Source: Vicinamibacterales bacterium (GTDB lineage: Bacteria > Acidobacteriota > Vicinamibacteria > Vicinamibacterales > UBA8438). Taken from it: a DNA stretch of 61,973 bases. The translations under genes and the position numbers were made by a program. Below, one piece after another: positions 7,905-16,201 of the stretch. The stretch spans positions 1-61,973 of the forward strand of contig CATQHX010000022.1 in the NCBI GenBank assembly GCA_958296065.1, given 5' to 3'. The notes beneath the pieces were generated by a model, which had not been told where the DNA came from, searched no databases, and was given only the letters and a program-made list of their open reading frames with translations. How positions within the stretch are numbered: the first letter of the stretch is position 1; each line of letters starts with the position of its first letter.

Positions 7905-8756
7905 ATGTCGATCACGAGTCTTCCCGCGGCACCGCATTCGGCCGGCGTCGTCACGCAAACCACGCATGCGCTGCCGTGGGCCCTGGATCCGGAAGTGCGT
8001 GCCCGCTGGCTGGAGGTCCTGGGCCGTGGATCGGCGGGAGTGTTCCTCGACTACGACGGCACCCTGACACCGATCGCGGATCGGCCGGAGCAGGCGACGC
8101 TGAGCGACTCGATTCGGGCGAAGCTCTCCCGGTTGGCCTCTTGTTGCCCGGTCACCATCGTCACCGGCCGGGACGTTGCGGTCGTGCGCGGCTTCGTGCG
8201 GCTCGATGCGCTCGGCTATGCCGGTTGTCACGGTCTCGACATCGAGGGGGCTGCCGGCACGGGCCTGCGCTACCAGGCGGCAGAAACGGTGCTCCCGATC
8301 CTCGATGCCGCGGAGGCGGAGCTTCGGCGCCGCTTGTCCGCCGTGGTCGGCGCGCTCGTGGAGCGCAAGCGGTACAGTGTCTCGACCCATTACCGGCTCG
8401 TCGATGCGGACCACGCCGGGCTGGTCGAGGAGGTCGTTTCGGACGTTGCGCGGCGCTACACCGCGTTGCGACGCGAGAGGGGCAAGAAGGTCTTCGAGCT
8501 GCGTCCGGACGTGGACTGGAATAAGGGCAGGGCCGTCGCGTGGTTGATCGATGCACTGTCGCTCGATCCGGCAGCGGCGATCTACATCGGAGACGACGAG
8601 ACCGACGAGCACGCTTTCGAGCTGCTTGGCGGCCGCGGAATTCCCATCGTCGTCGAGCAGGAAGACCGGCCGACGCGTGCGCGTTATCGCGTGCGCGATC
8701 CTCGCGAGGTGGCCGAGATCCTGGACCTGCTCATCGAGAAACTGGCGGTGCGCTGA
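7905..8756 (+). CDS. otsB: Trehalose-6-phosphate phosphatase
   Basis: The protein has 283 residues and HAD-superfamily motifs. Motif I is FLDYDGTLTPI (nucleophile D49, acid D51), motif II is TIVTGRD, and motif IV is IYIGDDETDEHAFELL. The glycogen of family features, including SVSTHYRL and FELRPDVDWNKGRAVAWL, matches OtsB, which dephosphorylates trehalose-6-phosphate in the last step of trehalose synthesis. No otsA is in the window, so the synthase must be elsewhere or the trehalose route differs. The ATG at 7905 is preferred over an earlier in-frame ATG at 7827 inside the dipeptidase gene. No strong Shine-Dalgarno is visible, in keeping with read-through from the dipeptidase 11 bp upstream. 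Confidence 0.88.
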   Translation: MSITSLPAAPHSAGVVTQTTHALPWALDPEVRARWLEVLGRGSAGVFLDYDGTLTPIADRPEQATLSDSIRAKLSRLASCCPVTIVTGRDVAVVRGFVRLDALGYAGCHGLDIEGAAGTGLRYQAAETVLPILDAAEAELRRRLSAVVGALVERKRYSVSTHYRLVDADHAGLVEEVVSDVARRYTALRRERGKKVFELRPDVDWNKGRAVAWLIDALSLDPAAAIYIGDDETDEHAFELLGGRGIPIVVEQEDRPTRARYRVRDPREVAEILDLLIEKLAVR

Positions 8757-8783
8757 ACGGTTTCTCCAGCGCTATCCGGGCGA

Positions 8784-8811
8784 TTTACGCACAATTTACC
8801 GTTTCGTCACG
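8784..8811 (+). promoter_or_regulatory. Candidate Pho box upstream of phoU-phoB-phoR
   Basis: TTTACG (8784-8789), TTTACC (8795-8800) and GTCACG (8806-8811) are three related hexamers at an exact 11-bp spacing. Helically phased direct repeats are the hallmark of PhoB/PhoP sites. They lie in the 295-bp gap between otsB and phoU, which otherwise holds no convincing gene. A second candidate promoter, TTTGCG then an 18-bp spacer then TACGCT (9018-9023), is nearer phoU. Confidence 0.45.
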
Positions 8812-9051
8812 ACCCCGCAAACGGCAGCGTCCAGGATTTGCTGCACGCCTTCGAGCGCGAAGGGCGCCCCCATGTGGACATCGTGGCAACCGGGACTGGC
8901 GGGGGGCAGATCGAAACGATCTTCGGGGCAGGATTACCGGTTCAGCGAAGAGCCCGAGTGACGTCAACGGCCGTTTGCAGCGGTGCTGGCGGGTTTGCGG
9001 TTCGAGTGGTGCTGGGATACGCTCGGTTCGGAATCTTCGACGAGGTGCGAC

Positions 9052-9750
9052 TTGGATTCGGTTCACGGCGCCCTTCCGCGCGCTCCGGATGAACTCAACG
9101 AGTTGAAGACGCGCCTGCTCGCGATGGGTGGCGAAGCCGAGGAGCAGGTGCGCGGCGCGGTGCGGGCGCTCGTGGAAGGCGATCTGGACCTGGCCGAGCG
9201 GGTCCTGTGCGGCGACGAGCCCATCAACCGCCTGCACATGGAGATCGACAAGCGCTGCTACGACCTGCTGGTCAACCATCAGCCCTCGCCGACCGATGTG
9301 CGGGTCGTCGTCTCCGGCGTCAAGATCAATGGCGATCTGGAGCGTATCGGCGATGTGGCCGTCAACATCGCAGAGGCGACTTTCAGCTACCTGCAGCACC
9401 CGCCGGTCAAGCCGCTCATCGACATCCCCCGCATGGCCGACCATGCGCAGGGCATGTTGCGGGATGCCCTGAACGCATTCGTTCGACACGCCACGGACTT
9501 GGCGTACGACGTGCTCGACCGCGACGATGCCCTCGACGGACTCAAGGACCAGGTGTTTCGCGAGCTCTTGCGCTACATGCTTCAGAACCCGGCTACGACC
9601 GAGCCCGCTCTCGACCTCATCCTGATATCCCGTCATCTCGAGCGGATCGGGGATCATGCCACCAACATCGCCGAAGAGGTGATCTTCATGGTGTCCGGCT
9701 GCGACATCCGGCACCATGCACATGAGGGGAGGAGACCCGCTGAGCACTGA
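9052..9750 (+). CDS. phoU: Phosphate signalling protein PhoU
   Basis: The protein has 232 residues and is all-helical with two PhoU repeats. The first has LKTRLLAMGGEAEEQVRGAV and NGDLERIGDVAVNIAE; the second ends LDLILISRHLERIGDHATNIAEEVIFMVSG. The two E/D-rich ERIGD motifs bind metal in known PhoU structures. PhoU links the Pst transporter to the PhoR kinase and keeps the Pho regulon off when phosphate is ample. The TTG start is chosen because GAGG lies 7 nt upstream and the sequence before it does not look like PhoU; an in-frame ATG at 8983 is less likely. The 3' end overlaps phoB. Pst genes are not in the window. Confidence 0.9.
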   Translation: MDSVHGALPRAPDELNELKTRLLAMGGEAEEQVRGAVRALVEGDLDLAERVLCGDEPINRLHMEIDKRCYDLLVNHQPSPTDVRVVVSGVKINGDLERIGDVAVNIAEATFSYLQHPPVKPLIDIPRMADHAQGMLRDALNAFVRHATDLAYDVLDRDDALDGLKDQVFRELLRYMLQNPATTEPALDLILISRHLERIGDHATNIAEEVIFMVSGCDIRHHAHEGRRPAEH

Positions 9751-10522
9751 ACCGCTCACCACCGTAGCGCCTGCCCCGGCGCATTCCCCGGTTACCGAAC
9801 CTCTGACTTCCGACGGGACGGAGCGAGTGCTTGTCGTCGAGGACGATCAGGACATCGCGGAGTTGGTGGCGCATCACCTTCACAAGGCTGGTTATGCGTC
9901 CGAGATTCTGACCTCCGGCGCGGATGTCATGCCGGTAGTGCGCGCGCGGCCGCCGGCCCTGGTGGTGCTGGACCTGATGCTCCCGGGCCGCAACGGCCTC
10001 GACGTCTGCCGTTCCATCCGTGCCGACCCGCGGATGTCGGGCGTACCCATCATCATGCTGACGGCCAAGACCGACGAGACCGACCGCATCGTAGGTCTCG
10101 AGCTGGGCGGCGACGACTACGTCACCAAGCCCTTCAGCCCCAAGGAGCTGGTCGCTCGCGTCGGTGCGGTGCTGCGGCGCGCACGGCGCGAGCAACCGCC
10201 GCGAAGCGTGCTCCGTTTCGGTCCCGTGAACGTCGACACCGACCGGCACGTCGTGACGTGCAACGGCCAGGACGTTCGGCTGACGGCGAAGGAGTTCCTG
10301 CTCTTGCGCTATCTGATCGAGCACCGCGGCCGGGTTCTTACGCGCGACGTTCTGCTCTCGGACGTCTGGGGTTATACCTACACCGGCGGCACCCGTACGG
10401 TCGATGTGCATATCCGCCGACTGCGGGAGAAGTTGCCCATGCTGGCGGGGGCCATCGTGACCGTCAAGCAGTTCGGCTACAAGCTGGTCGAGGACGACCC
10501 GGGTTCGCCATCCAGGTCATGA
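9716..10522 (+). CDS. phoB: PhoB-type OmpR-family response regulator
   Basis: The protein has up to 268 residues. The receiver domain starts at VLVVEDDQDIAELV and holds the phospho-acceptor Asp in LVVLDLMLPGRNG and the switch Lys in DDYVTKPFSPKELVARV. A winged-helix domain follows (LTAKEFLLLRYLIEHRGRVLTRDVLL, RTVDVHIRRLREKL, VKQFGYKL). The position between phoU and phoR identifies it as PhoB. The first in-frame ATG is 9716, but a strong Shine-Dalgarno (GGGAGGAG, 9727-9734) lies between it and a CTG at 9740, so translation may begin at CTG and overlap the phoU stop by about 11 bp. The N-terminal 25-30 residues before the receiver are a Pro/Thr-rich extension not usual for PhoB. Confidence 0.9.
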   Translation: MHMRGGDPLSTEPLTTVAPAPAHSPVTEPLTSDGTERVLVVEDDQDIAELVAHHLHKAGYASEILTSGADVMPVVRARPPALVVLDLMLPGRNGLDVCRSIRADPRMSGVPIIMLTAKTDETDRIVGLELGGDDYVTKPFSPKELVARVGAVLRRARREQPPRSVLRFGPVNVDTDRHVVTCNGQDVRLTAKEFLLLRYLIEHRGRVLTRDVLLSDVWGYTYTGGTRTVDVHIRRLREKLPMLAGAIVTVKQFGYKLVEDDPGSPSRS

Positions 10523-12315
10523 GGCTGCGCACCCGGCTGTTTCTCGCGGCGTTCGGCATCGCGGGCATCAGCCTGCTGCTGGCCGCCGCTCTCGTGGCCT
10601 GGCTGCTAGAGCGGCAGCTCCTGGATCGGATCGCGACGGACCTGCTCGCCGAGGCGAGGTTGGTCGCCGATCTCGTGGCGCGCAACGGCGCCTCTCCCAC
10701 GGTCGCGGAACTCGACCGCGAGGCCGACTCGCTCGGGAGCAGCCTGGGGGCACGGGTGACGATCATCGAGCCCGGCGGGCGCGTCGTCGGCGACACGGCC
10801 GAGGACGGTCCATCGCTGGCGGCGATGGAGAACCACGGAGCCCGGCCCGAGATTGCGCTCGCACGGGCAGCCGGGGTCGGCGTGACCCGGCGTTACAGCA
10901 CGACCGTCGAGCGCGATCTCCTGTACGCCGCCGTGCGGGTCGACCATCCCGGGGTGGCCTTCGTCCGGCTGGCGCTCCCGTTGACCGCCGTCGACGATCA
11001 GATCACCTCGGTGCAGCGCGGCACGGCCGGCGGACTGCTGCTGGCGCTCGCCGGAGCCCTGGTGCTCGCCTGGGTCACCTCGGCGGCGATGAGCCGTCGC
11101 GTCAGCACTATCGCCGCGGTGGCGCAGCGCTACGCCGCGGGCGACCTGACGCCGCAGATCGGTCCGTACGGCGACGACGAGATCGGCACGGTTGCCCGTG
11201 CGCTCGATGCTTCCGTGCAGGAGCTCGGCCGGCGTCTCGCGGAGCTGTCACGGAATCGCCGGTTGACGGACGCGATTCTCGCAAGCATGACGGAGGGTGT
11301 GCTGGTCGTCGACGCGCGCGGCCGGGTGAAGATGGCCAACGACTCCGTACGCAGGCTGTTGCAAATCGAGCGCACCCCGGTCGACCGCCACTACGTGGAG
11401 CTGATCCGTCACCCGGAGGTGGCGAAGCAGATCGGACGGGCACTGGAGGCGGGAGGTTCCAGTCAGACGGAGATCACCCTGAGCACGGAGCCGGTCAGAG
11501 TCTGTCTGGCAAGCGCCGCGCCGTATACCGAGCAGGACGAGCCCGGCGTGGTCATCGTGTTGCACGACGTGAGCGACTACCGCCGCGCCGTGCAAATCCG
11601 GCAGGACTTCGTAGCCAACGTCTCGCACGAGTTGCGCACGCCGCTCACGGCCATTCGGGGCGCGGTCGATGCGCTTACGGACGAGACGGATGCTGCCGGG
11701 CGGCAGCGGTTCCTGGACATCGTTGCGCGCCATACCTTGCGCATGGAGCGCCTGGTCACCGATCTGCTGCGGTTGGCCCGTCTCGATGCCGGGCAGGAGG
11801 TGCTGCGTCTGGACTCGTGCGCCATTGCGTCCGTTTTTTCGAGCGTTGCGGCGGAGCTCGCCCCGGTGCTGCAGACGAAGCGACTCCGGGTGGAGTCGCA
11901 CGTCCAGCCGGGAGCCGAGCGTCTGGTGGTCGATCAGGTCAAGATGCACGATGTCATCAAGAACCTCGTCGAGAACGCGGCGCACTACGCACCGGAACGG
12001 AGCGCGATAGAGATCGAGGCCGCGAACGACGATGTGGGAACCGTCGTGCTGCGGGTCTCCGACCGCGGGCCGGGCATTCCCGATACCGACCTTGCGCGGG
12101 TCTTCGAGCGCTTCTACCGCGTTGAGCATTCCCGAGCGCGGAATCCGGGAGGCACCGGGCTCGGTCTGGCTATCGTCAAGCACCTGGTCAACCTTCACGA
12201 CGGGACCGTCGAGGCTGCTCACCGCCCCGGCGGCGGGTCCGTCCTCACCATCGCTCTACCAAAGCGTGCGGCGTTCTCCGCCAAGGCGGAGGCGGCGGAC
12301 AAGGTCTCGGCGTAG
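10519..12315 (+). CDS. phoR: PhoR-type sensor histidine kinase
   Basis: The protein has 598 residues. A first membrane helix (about 10-33) and a second (about 174-196) flank a periplasmic sensor of about 140 residues. This is longer than in E. coli PhoR, which lacks a large periplasmic domain, and is closer to the PhoR/ResE layout. A HAMP linker (MSRRVSTIAAVAQRYAAGDL), a PAS domain and HisKA follow, with H370 in FVANVSHELRTPLTAIRG. The ATPase domain shows NLVENAAHYAP, DRGPGIP and GGTGLGLAIVKHL. The ATG overlaps the phoB stop as ATGA, giving translational coupling. The TAG stop forms one end of a palindromic element. It presumably phosphorylates PhoB under phosphate limitation, with PhoU as negative partner. 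Confidence 0.9.
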   Translation: MRLRTRLFLAAFGIAGISLLLAAALVAWLLERQLLDRIATDLLAEARLVADLVARNGASPTVAELDREADSLGSSLGARVTIIEPGGRVVGDTAEDGPSLAAMENHGARPEIALARAAGVGVTRRYSTTVERDLLYAAVRVDHPGVAFVRLALPLTAVDDQITSVQRGTAGGLLLALAGALVLAWVTSAAMSRRVSTIAAVAQRYAAGDLTPQIGPYGDDEIGTVARALDASVQELGRRLAELSRNRRLTDAILASMTEGVLVVDARGRVKMANDSVRRLLQIERTPVDRHYVELIRHPEVAKQIGRALEAGGSSQTEITLSTEPVRVCLASAAPYTEQDEPGVVIVLHDVSDYRRAVQIRQDFVANVSHELRTPLTAIRGAVDALTDETDAAGRQRFLDIVARHTLRMERLVTDLLRLARLDAGQEVLRLDSCAIASVFSSVAAELAPVLQTKRLRVESHVQPGAERLVVDQVKMHDVIKNLVENAAHYAPERSAIEIEAANDDVGTVVLRVSDRGPGIPDTDLARVFERFYRVEHSRARNPGGTGLGLAIVKHLVNLHDGTVEAAHRPGGGSVLTIALPKRAAFSAKAEAADKVSA

Positions 12316-12353
12316 CGCCGAAACGCCGAGCCAGCGAGGCGTTCGGGGCGCTA
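12313..12353. repeat. Palindromic stop-codon element shared by phoR and rdgB
   Basis: The element has a left end TAGCGCCGAAACGCC, loop GAGCCAGCGA and right end GGCGTTCGGGGCGCTA. The left TAG is the phoR stop, and the right CTA read on the minus strand is the TAG stop of rdgB. The arms pair over almost their full length, so it may also terminate transcription from both sides. Confidence 0.75.
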
Positions 12354-12965
12354 TCGCTCCCGGGTCCCGCGCGAGACGATGAACTCACGCAGCTTGCGAA
12401 AGGCCTTCCCGCGGTGGCTCACCGCCGACTTGCGTTCCGGCGAGACCTCGGCCAGGGTGCAGCCGTACGGCGGATAGAAGAAGATGGGGTCGTAGCCGAA
12501 GCCTGCGGTTCCGACGGGTTTCTCGGCAATGCGTCCTTCGATCGTGCCGGTCGCCTCGAAGACGACACGGCCCTGCTCGGTCGCCGCCACGGCGCAGACG
12601 AACCGGGCGGGGCAGGCAAGGGACTGGCGTTCGTGCAGGCGCGCATAGATGACATCGAACTTCTCGGCATAGGTGGCGCCGTTGAAACGCGCGGAGTGGA
12701 CGCCGGGCTCACCGTCCAGCCCATCGATCTCCAGGCCGGAATCGTCCGCGACCGTCAGATGTGGTGTCACTCGCCCATAGCGCAATGCCTTTAGCCGAGC
12801 GTTCTCGGCGAAGGTCCGGCCCGTTTCCTCCGGCGCGGGTCCGGGGGAGTACGCGCCTACCGGTTCGACGGTCCAGTCGAGCCGGTCGAGAATGCGCTTG
12901 ATCTCGACCAGCTTGTGCCGATTCGTCGTAGCGACGATCAGCGTGTGAGAGGGCTGTGCGTGCAC
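12351..12965 (-). CDS. rdgB: Non-canonical purine NTP pyrophosphatase, RdgB/HAM1 family
   Basis: The protein has 204 residues. TLIVATTNRHKLVEIKRIL is the family N-terminal strand-loop-helix, with the conserved NxxKxxE pattern. LTVADDSGLEIDGLDGEPGVHSARF carries the substrate- and Mg-binding residues, and GFGYDPIFFYPPYGCTLAEV with KSAVSHRGKAF are the C-terminal signatures. The enzyme hydrolyses ITP, dITP and XTP to the monophosphates and keeps them out of nucleic acids. GTG at 12965 is chosen because the family starts a few residues before TLIVATTN; earlier codons overlap rph. It sits 31 bp behind rph, a common RNase PH-RdgB pairing. Its stop codon is supplied by the palindromic element at the 3' end. 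Confidence 0.9.
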   Translation of the reverse strand: MHAQPSHTLIVATTNRHKLVEIKRILDRLDWTVEPVGAYSPGPAPEETGRTFAENARLKALRYGRVTPHLTVADDSGLEIDGLDGEPGVHSARFNGATYAEKFDVIYARLHERQSLACPARFVCAVAATEQGRVVFEATGTIEGRIAEKPVGTAGFGYDPIFFYPPYGCTLAEVSPERKSAVSHRGKAFRKLREFIVSRGTRER

Positions 12966-12996
12966 GAGGTTCCGCGGCTGAGGGCAGGTGCTCCCG

Positions 12997-13764
12997 TCAC
13001 TTGGCGGCAGCGGGAAGGAACTCGCCGACGATTGCCCGCTGCATCGCCACGAGTCGTTCGATGGCGGCGCTCGACAGCGCCAGCAGGTCGTCGAGCGCCG
13101 CCCGGTCGAACGGCTGCCCTTCGGCCGTGCCCTGTACTTCGATGAAGCGCCCATCGCCCGTCTTCACGACGTTCATGTCCACCTCGGCTCGCGAGTCCTC
13201 GGCATAGGCGAGATCCGCGAGCGGACGACCATCGACAATGCCCACGCTGATGGCGGCCACGTAGTCGTCCAGCGGCAGGCGTGCGATCGTGCCCGAATCG
13301 TGGAGCTTGCGCAGGGCAAGAGCCAGCGCGACGAAACCGCCGGTGATGGACGCGGTGCGGGTGCCCCCGTCGGCCTGGATCACGTCGCAGTCGACCCAGA
13401 CCGTGCGCTCACCGAGATCCTCCAGGCGGGTCACCGCACGCAACGAGCGGCCGATGAGGCGCTGGATCTCCTGGGTGCGGCCGCCGACCCGGCCTGCGGA
13501 AGACTCGCGGGTCGAACGCGACGACGTCGATCGAGGCAGCATGCCGTACTCTCCGGTCACCCAGCCGGTACCCTTGCCGCGCAAGAACGGCGGTACGCGA
13601 TCCTCGACGCTGGCGTTACAGATCACGCGGGTCAAGCCCGCTTCGATCAGCACCGATCCTTCGGCGTGGACGATGTAATGCGGGGTGATGCGGGTGTCTC
13701 TCAACTCGGCGGAACTGCGGCCGTCGAAACGCGGCGCGTCGGTCAGGGTGCTCGGCGGGATCAT
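12997..13764 (-). CDS. rph: Ribonuclease PH
   Basis: The protein has 255 residues. Family signatures include [15 protein letters not shown] at the N-terminus, [29 protein letters not shown] with the phosphate-binding and dimer-interface arginines, [19 protein letters not shown] and [15 protein letters not shown]. RNase PH is a phosphorolytic 3'-5' exonuclease that trims tRNA and other RNA 3' ends as a hexameric ring. The ATG is preceded by TAGACT at 7 nt and no Shine-Dalgarno, fitting a leaderless rph-rdgB transcript. Length and motifs are intact, so activity is expected. Confidence 0.93.
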   Translation of the reverse strand: MIPPSTLTDAPRFDGRSSAELRDTRITPHYIVHAEGSVLIEAGLTRVICNASVEDRVPPFLRGKGTGWVTGEYGMLPRSTSSRSTRESSAGRVGGRTQEIQRLIGRSLRAVTRLEDLGERTVWVDCDVIQADGGTRTASITGGFVALALALRKLHDSGTIARLPLDDYVAAISVGIVDGRPLADLAYAEDSRAEVDMNVVKTGDGRFIEVQGTAEGQPFDRAALDDLLALSSAAIERLVAMQRAIVGEFLPAAAK

Positions 13765-13771
13765 GCGCCAG

Positions 13772-13777
13772 AGTCTA
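13772..13777 (-). promoter_or_regulatory. -10 box for leaderless rph-rdgB mRNA
   Basis: Read on the minus strand this is TAGACT, ending 7 nt before the rph ATG at 13764. No purine-rich Shine-Dalgarno lies between. Confidence 0.45.
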
Positions 13778-13833
13778 ACAGCCCGCGGGAGTGCCCGGCG
13801 GGTCTCGAGCGGCGATGCATCCCATCCGGACGG

Positions 13834-14520
13834 CTAGCGGTCGTCCGGTGGCCCGTCGGCTGCTCCGTTTGTCGAAGATTCTTCGCGGTCCTCACGAGGC
13901 AGGTCCAGCACCCACGTCAGGTTCGGGGCGAGCGGCTGTCGCAGGTCGATGTGGCCGGCCAGCGTGTCCACCTCGCGCCCGTCCACGAGAATCTGTACGG
14001 CGGTGACCTCGGCGACGTTGGTGGTCAGAGCGTTGACGAGGGCGTAGACCGTCAGCAGCTCGTCGAGCGAGCCGCCGGAATGCTCCGTCGTCACCTCCCC
14101 GCTCAAGTCGACGAACAGGATGCCGTCGTCGGCCAGATACAACGTGCGGAGGCGGGTACCCCGCGGAAACGGTGACAACAACTGCCGCGGGGCCATCTCG
14201 AGTTGCCGTTCCACGATAATCCGGGCTCGCGACAGCGTATCGGTGCCGTACGGTACCTCGATCTCCCGCCGGACGAGGCCGCGCCCGTCGGCCGCCACGT
14301 AGTACATGATCGCCGTGAACGGCGAGCTGCCGACGCTGCCGGCGTCCGTGCCGTCCAACGGGGACAGTGTTCTCGTGGCGGACTCCCAGCGCTCGACCAG
14401 GATGAAGGTCAGCGTCGCGGCGCCAATCGTCAGTGCGAGCAGCACGACGCCGGCCATCCGGTACGCGCGCCGGTAACCGCCGCTCGATGCACGTTGCCGG
14501 CTCCGGTCTGGCGATTCCAT
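13834..14520 (-). CDS. Membrane-anchored GerMN-domain protein
   Basis: The protein has 228 residues. One membrane helix lies at about 24-45 after a basic N-terminus. The outside part of about 70-215 is a GerMN domain: PRGTRLRTLYLADDGILFVDLSGEV, SLDELLTVYALVNALTTN, and the closing VQILVDGREVDTLAGHIDLRQPL. GerMN was named in the spore germination protein GerM but is common in non-spore-formers next to peptidoglycan amidases. Here it is 46 bp downstream of an amidase on the same strand, the usual arrangement, which suggests a shared role in cell-wall remodelling. No catalytic residues are known for the domain. The C-terminus is an acidic, disordered tail. Confidence 0.82.
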   Translation of the reverse strand: MESPDRSRQRASSGGYRRAYRMAGVVLLALTIGAATLTFILVERWESATRTLSPLDGTDAGSVGSSPFTAIMYYVAADGRGLVRREIEVPYGTDTLSRARIIVERQLEMAPRQLLSPFPRGTRLRTLYLADDGILFVDLSGEVTTEHSGGSLDELLTVYALVNALTTNVAEVTAVQILVDGREVDTLAGHIDLRQPLAPNLTWVLDLPREDREESSTNGAADGPPDDR

Positions 14521-14566
14521 CAGTGTCCGAAGATTCCCGCGTGACCGTCGTATTCCGCTGGTCGCG

Positions 14567-16192
14567 CTACCGGCCGTTCAAACCCTGGACGGCCGACGTG
14601 CTGGCGCTGGTGTCGAGCGGAGCCTCCCCGCTCGGAGCGTATGGCCCGGTGGCGAGATGGTCCCGGAACCGGATGACCCCCGCCAGGATGGCCTCGGCAA
14701 CCAGAGTCTGGAACGCGGGCTGTGCCATCTCGCGTTCCTGGTCCGGGTTCGAGATGAACCCCATCTCCACGAGGACCGCGGGCATGTTGGCGCCGACGAG
14801 CACTCGGAAGGGAGCTTCCTGGAGCGGCCGCGGACTCAACGGCACCCGCCGTCCCAGCTCGCTGCTGACGAACCCGGCCAGATCGGCCGATGGAGCGAGG
14901 TAGCGCGCCTGGGCCATTTCCCAGGGAATCATGTCGATCTCGCGGACGCCGCCACCCGACACCGGCAGGTACCGCCCGTCGCGGTCCGCGAGTTCGCGCG
15001 CCTCCTGCCCGTACTCGTCGATACTCAAGTAGTACACCTCGGCTCCCGTTATGGCGTCGCGCAGTGCCGAGTTGGCGTGCAAGCTGATGAAGAGGTCAGC
15101 GCGGTCGTTGTTGGCGATAGCGGCACGCCGATCGAGGGGGACGACGGTGTCGCCGGTTCGGGTCAGGATGACCCGGACGCCCAGGCGGCGTTCCAGCAGC
15201 GCGCGCAGCCGCTGCGCGACGCTCAACGTGACGTCCTTTTCCAGTGTTCCTTCGGGTCCGTGTGCGCCTTCGTCGGTGCCCCCGTGGCCCGGGTCTATCA
15301 CGATCGTGCGAATCTCGGTGGGAGCGCTGAAGTCCGGGGCAGGGACGGCATCGCCGAGGGCAGGGCCCGTGCCCGGGTCCGTCGGCTCCGCCGGTCGCGC
15401 TTCGGCGACGGCGGGAACGGCCGCTTCCAGATCGACCACCAATTGCGTCGAATCGCCCGATTCGCCGCTCACGATGCGGTGCGACGCGTAGGACGGGCCG
15501 GGTTCTATCGCGATGCCCGGCAGGTCGGCGAGCAACTCGATGGTTCGTACGGCGGTTCCGCGCGGCTCCGCGGGGCGCACCACGTCGACTGCGTCGGCGT
15601 CGAGCCGAATGAGGAGAAGACCGCCGTCCTCGATGACCTCGAATGACGTGTTGGGCGTAATCTGCAGGGTCAGCCGCCCCGATTGCGCCCGCGGGCGGTA
15701 CTGGGCCGATACGCGGGGGACGTGCACGTCGCCGACGAGGAGGAGCCGCGACCGGTCGCGAAGCTCGATCCGCTGTTCGTGGATGCGTGCGAGGGCGCGG
15801 CGGATGAAGTCGAGTGGGACGAACCAGCGCCCGCCGACCCGCTGCGCCGGACCATCGAGCGACACGAGTTGCCCGTCGACCGACGCGAGCGGCTGGCCGG
15901 CCGTCAGGACGATGGGTCCGCGGCTGGTGTTGACGGTGAGCGTGCGCTCTCCCGTATCCTCTCCGATATCGAGTTGGAACAGCGCGGCGAGATCGTCGAG
16001 GGCGATAGACGCGCTGCCCCCGACGCTCACCGTTGCAAGCGGACGCCGGCCCGCCGTCGTGATCAGGGTCAACTCCCCGGCCGGTTCCTGCGCGGCGAGC
16101 GAAGAGGCGCCGACCGCCACGGCCAGCGTCGTGACGAAGAGCGTCAGGGTGCGAGCGGCTCGCACGATTGAAGGCCGCGTCGCGTGAAGCAT
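14567..16192 (-). CDS. Exported N-acetylmuramoyl-L-alanine amidase with AMIN-like region
   Basis: The protein has 541 residues. The N-terminus is a signal peptide (residues 1-35, ASSLAAQ). Residues of about 40-135 resemble a copper amine oxidase N-terminal-like module. Residues of about 160-270 are an AMIN-like beta region (GRLTLQITPNTSFEVIEDGGLLLIRLDA). The amidase_3 domain begins near 310 with TIVIDPGHGGTDEGAHGPEGTLEKDVTLSVA. Zinc ligands are the His of DPGHGG, the Glu of EGTLEKD and the His of FISLHANS; the catalytic Glu is in VLVEMGFISN. It cleaves the MurNAc-L-Ala bond during septum splitting. The ATG at 16192 is followed by a good signal. TATCAT lies 9 nt upstream, and the divergent YdcF-like gene starts only 10 bp away. 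Confidence 0.9.
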   Translation of the reverse strand: MLHATRPSIVRAARTLTLFVTTLAVAVGASSLAAQEPAGELTLITTAGRRPLATVSVGGSASIALDDLAALFQLDIGEDTGERTLTVNTSRGPIVLTAGQPLASVDGQLVSLDGPAQRVGGRWFVPLDFIRRALARIHEQRIELRDRSRLLLVGDVHVPRVSAQYRPRAQSGRLTLQITPNTSFEVIEDGGLLLIRLDADAVDVVRPAEPRGTAVRTIELLADLPGIAIEPGPSYASHRIVSGESGDSTQLVVDLEAAVPAVAEARPAEPTDPGTGPALGDAVPAPDFSAPTEIRTIVIDPGHGGTDEGAHGPEGTLEKDVTLSVAQRLRALLERRLGVRVILTRTGDTVVPLDRRAAIANNDRADLFISLHANSALRDAITGAEVYYLSIDEYGQEARELADRDGRYLPVSGGGVREIDMIPWEMAQARYLAPSADLAGFVSSELGRRVPLSPRPLQEAPFRVLVGANMPAVLVEMGFISNPDQEREMAQPAFQTLVAEAILAGVIRFRDHLATGPYAPSGEAPLDTSASTSAVQGLNGR

Positions 16193-16201
16193 GGGTGGTT
16201 C

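Noticed and set aside
8838..9092. Small plus-strand open frame before phoU
   Set aside because: No recognisable motifs, overlaps the phoU start and has no Shine-Dalgarno.
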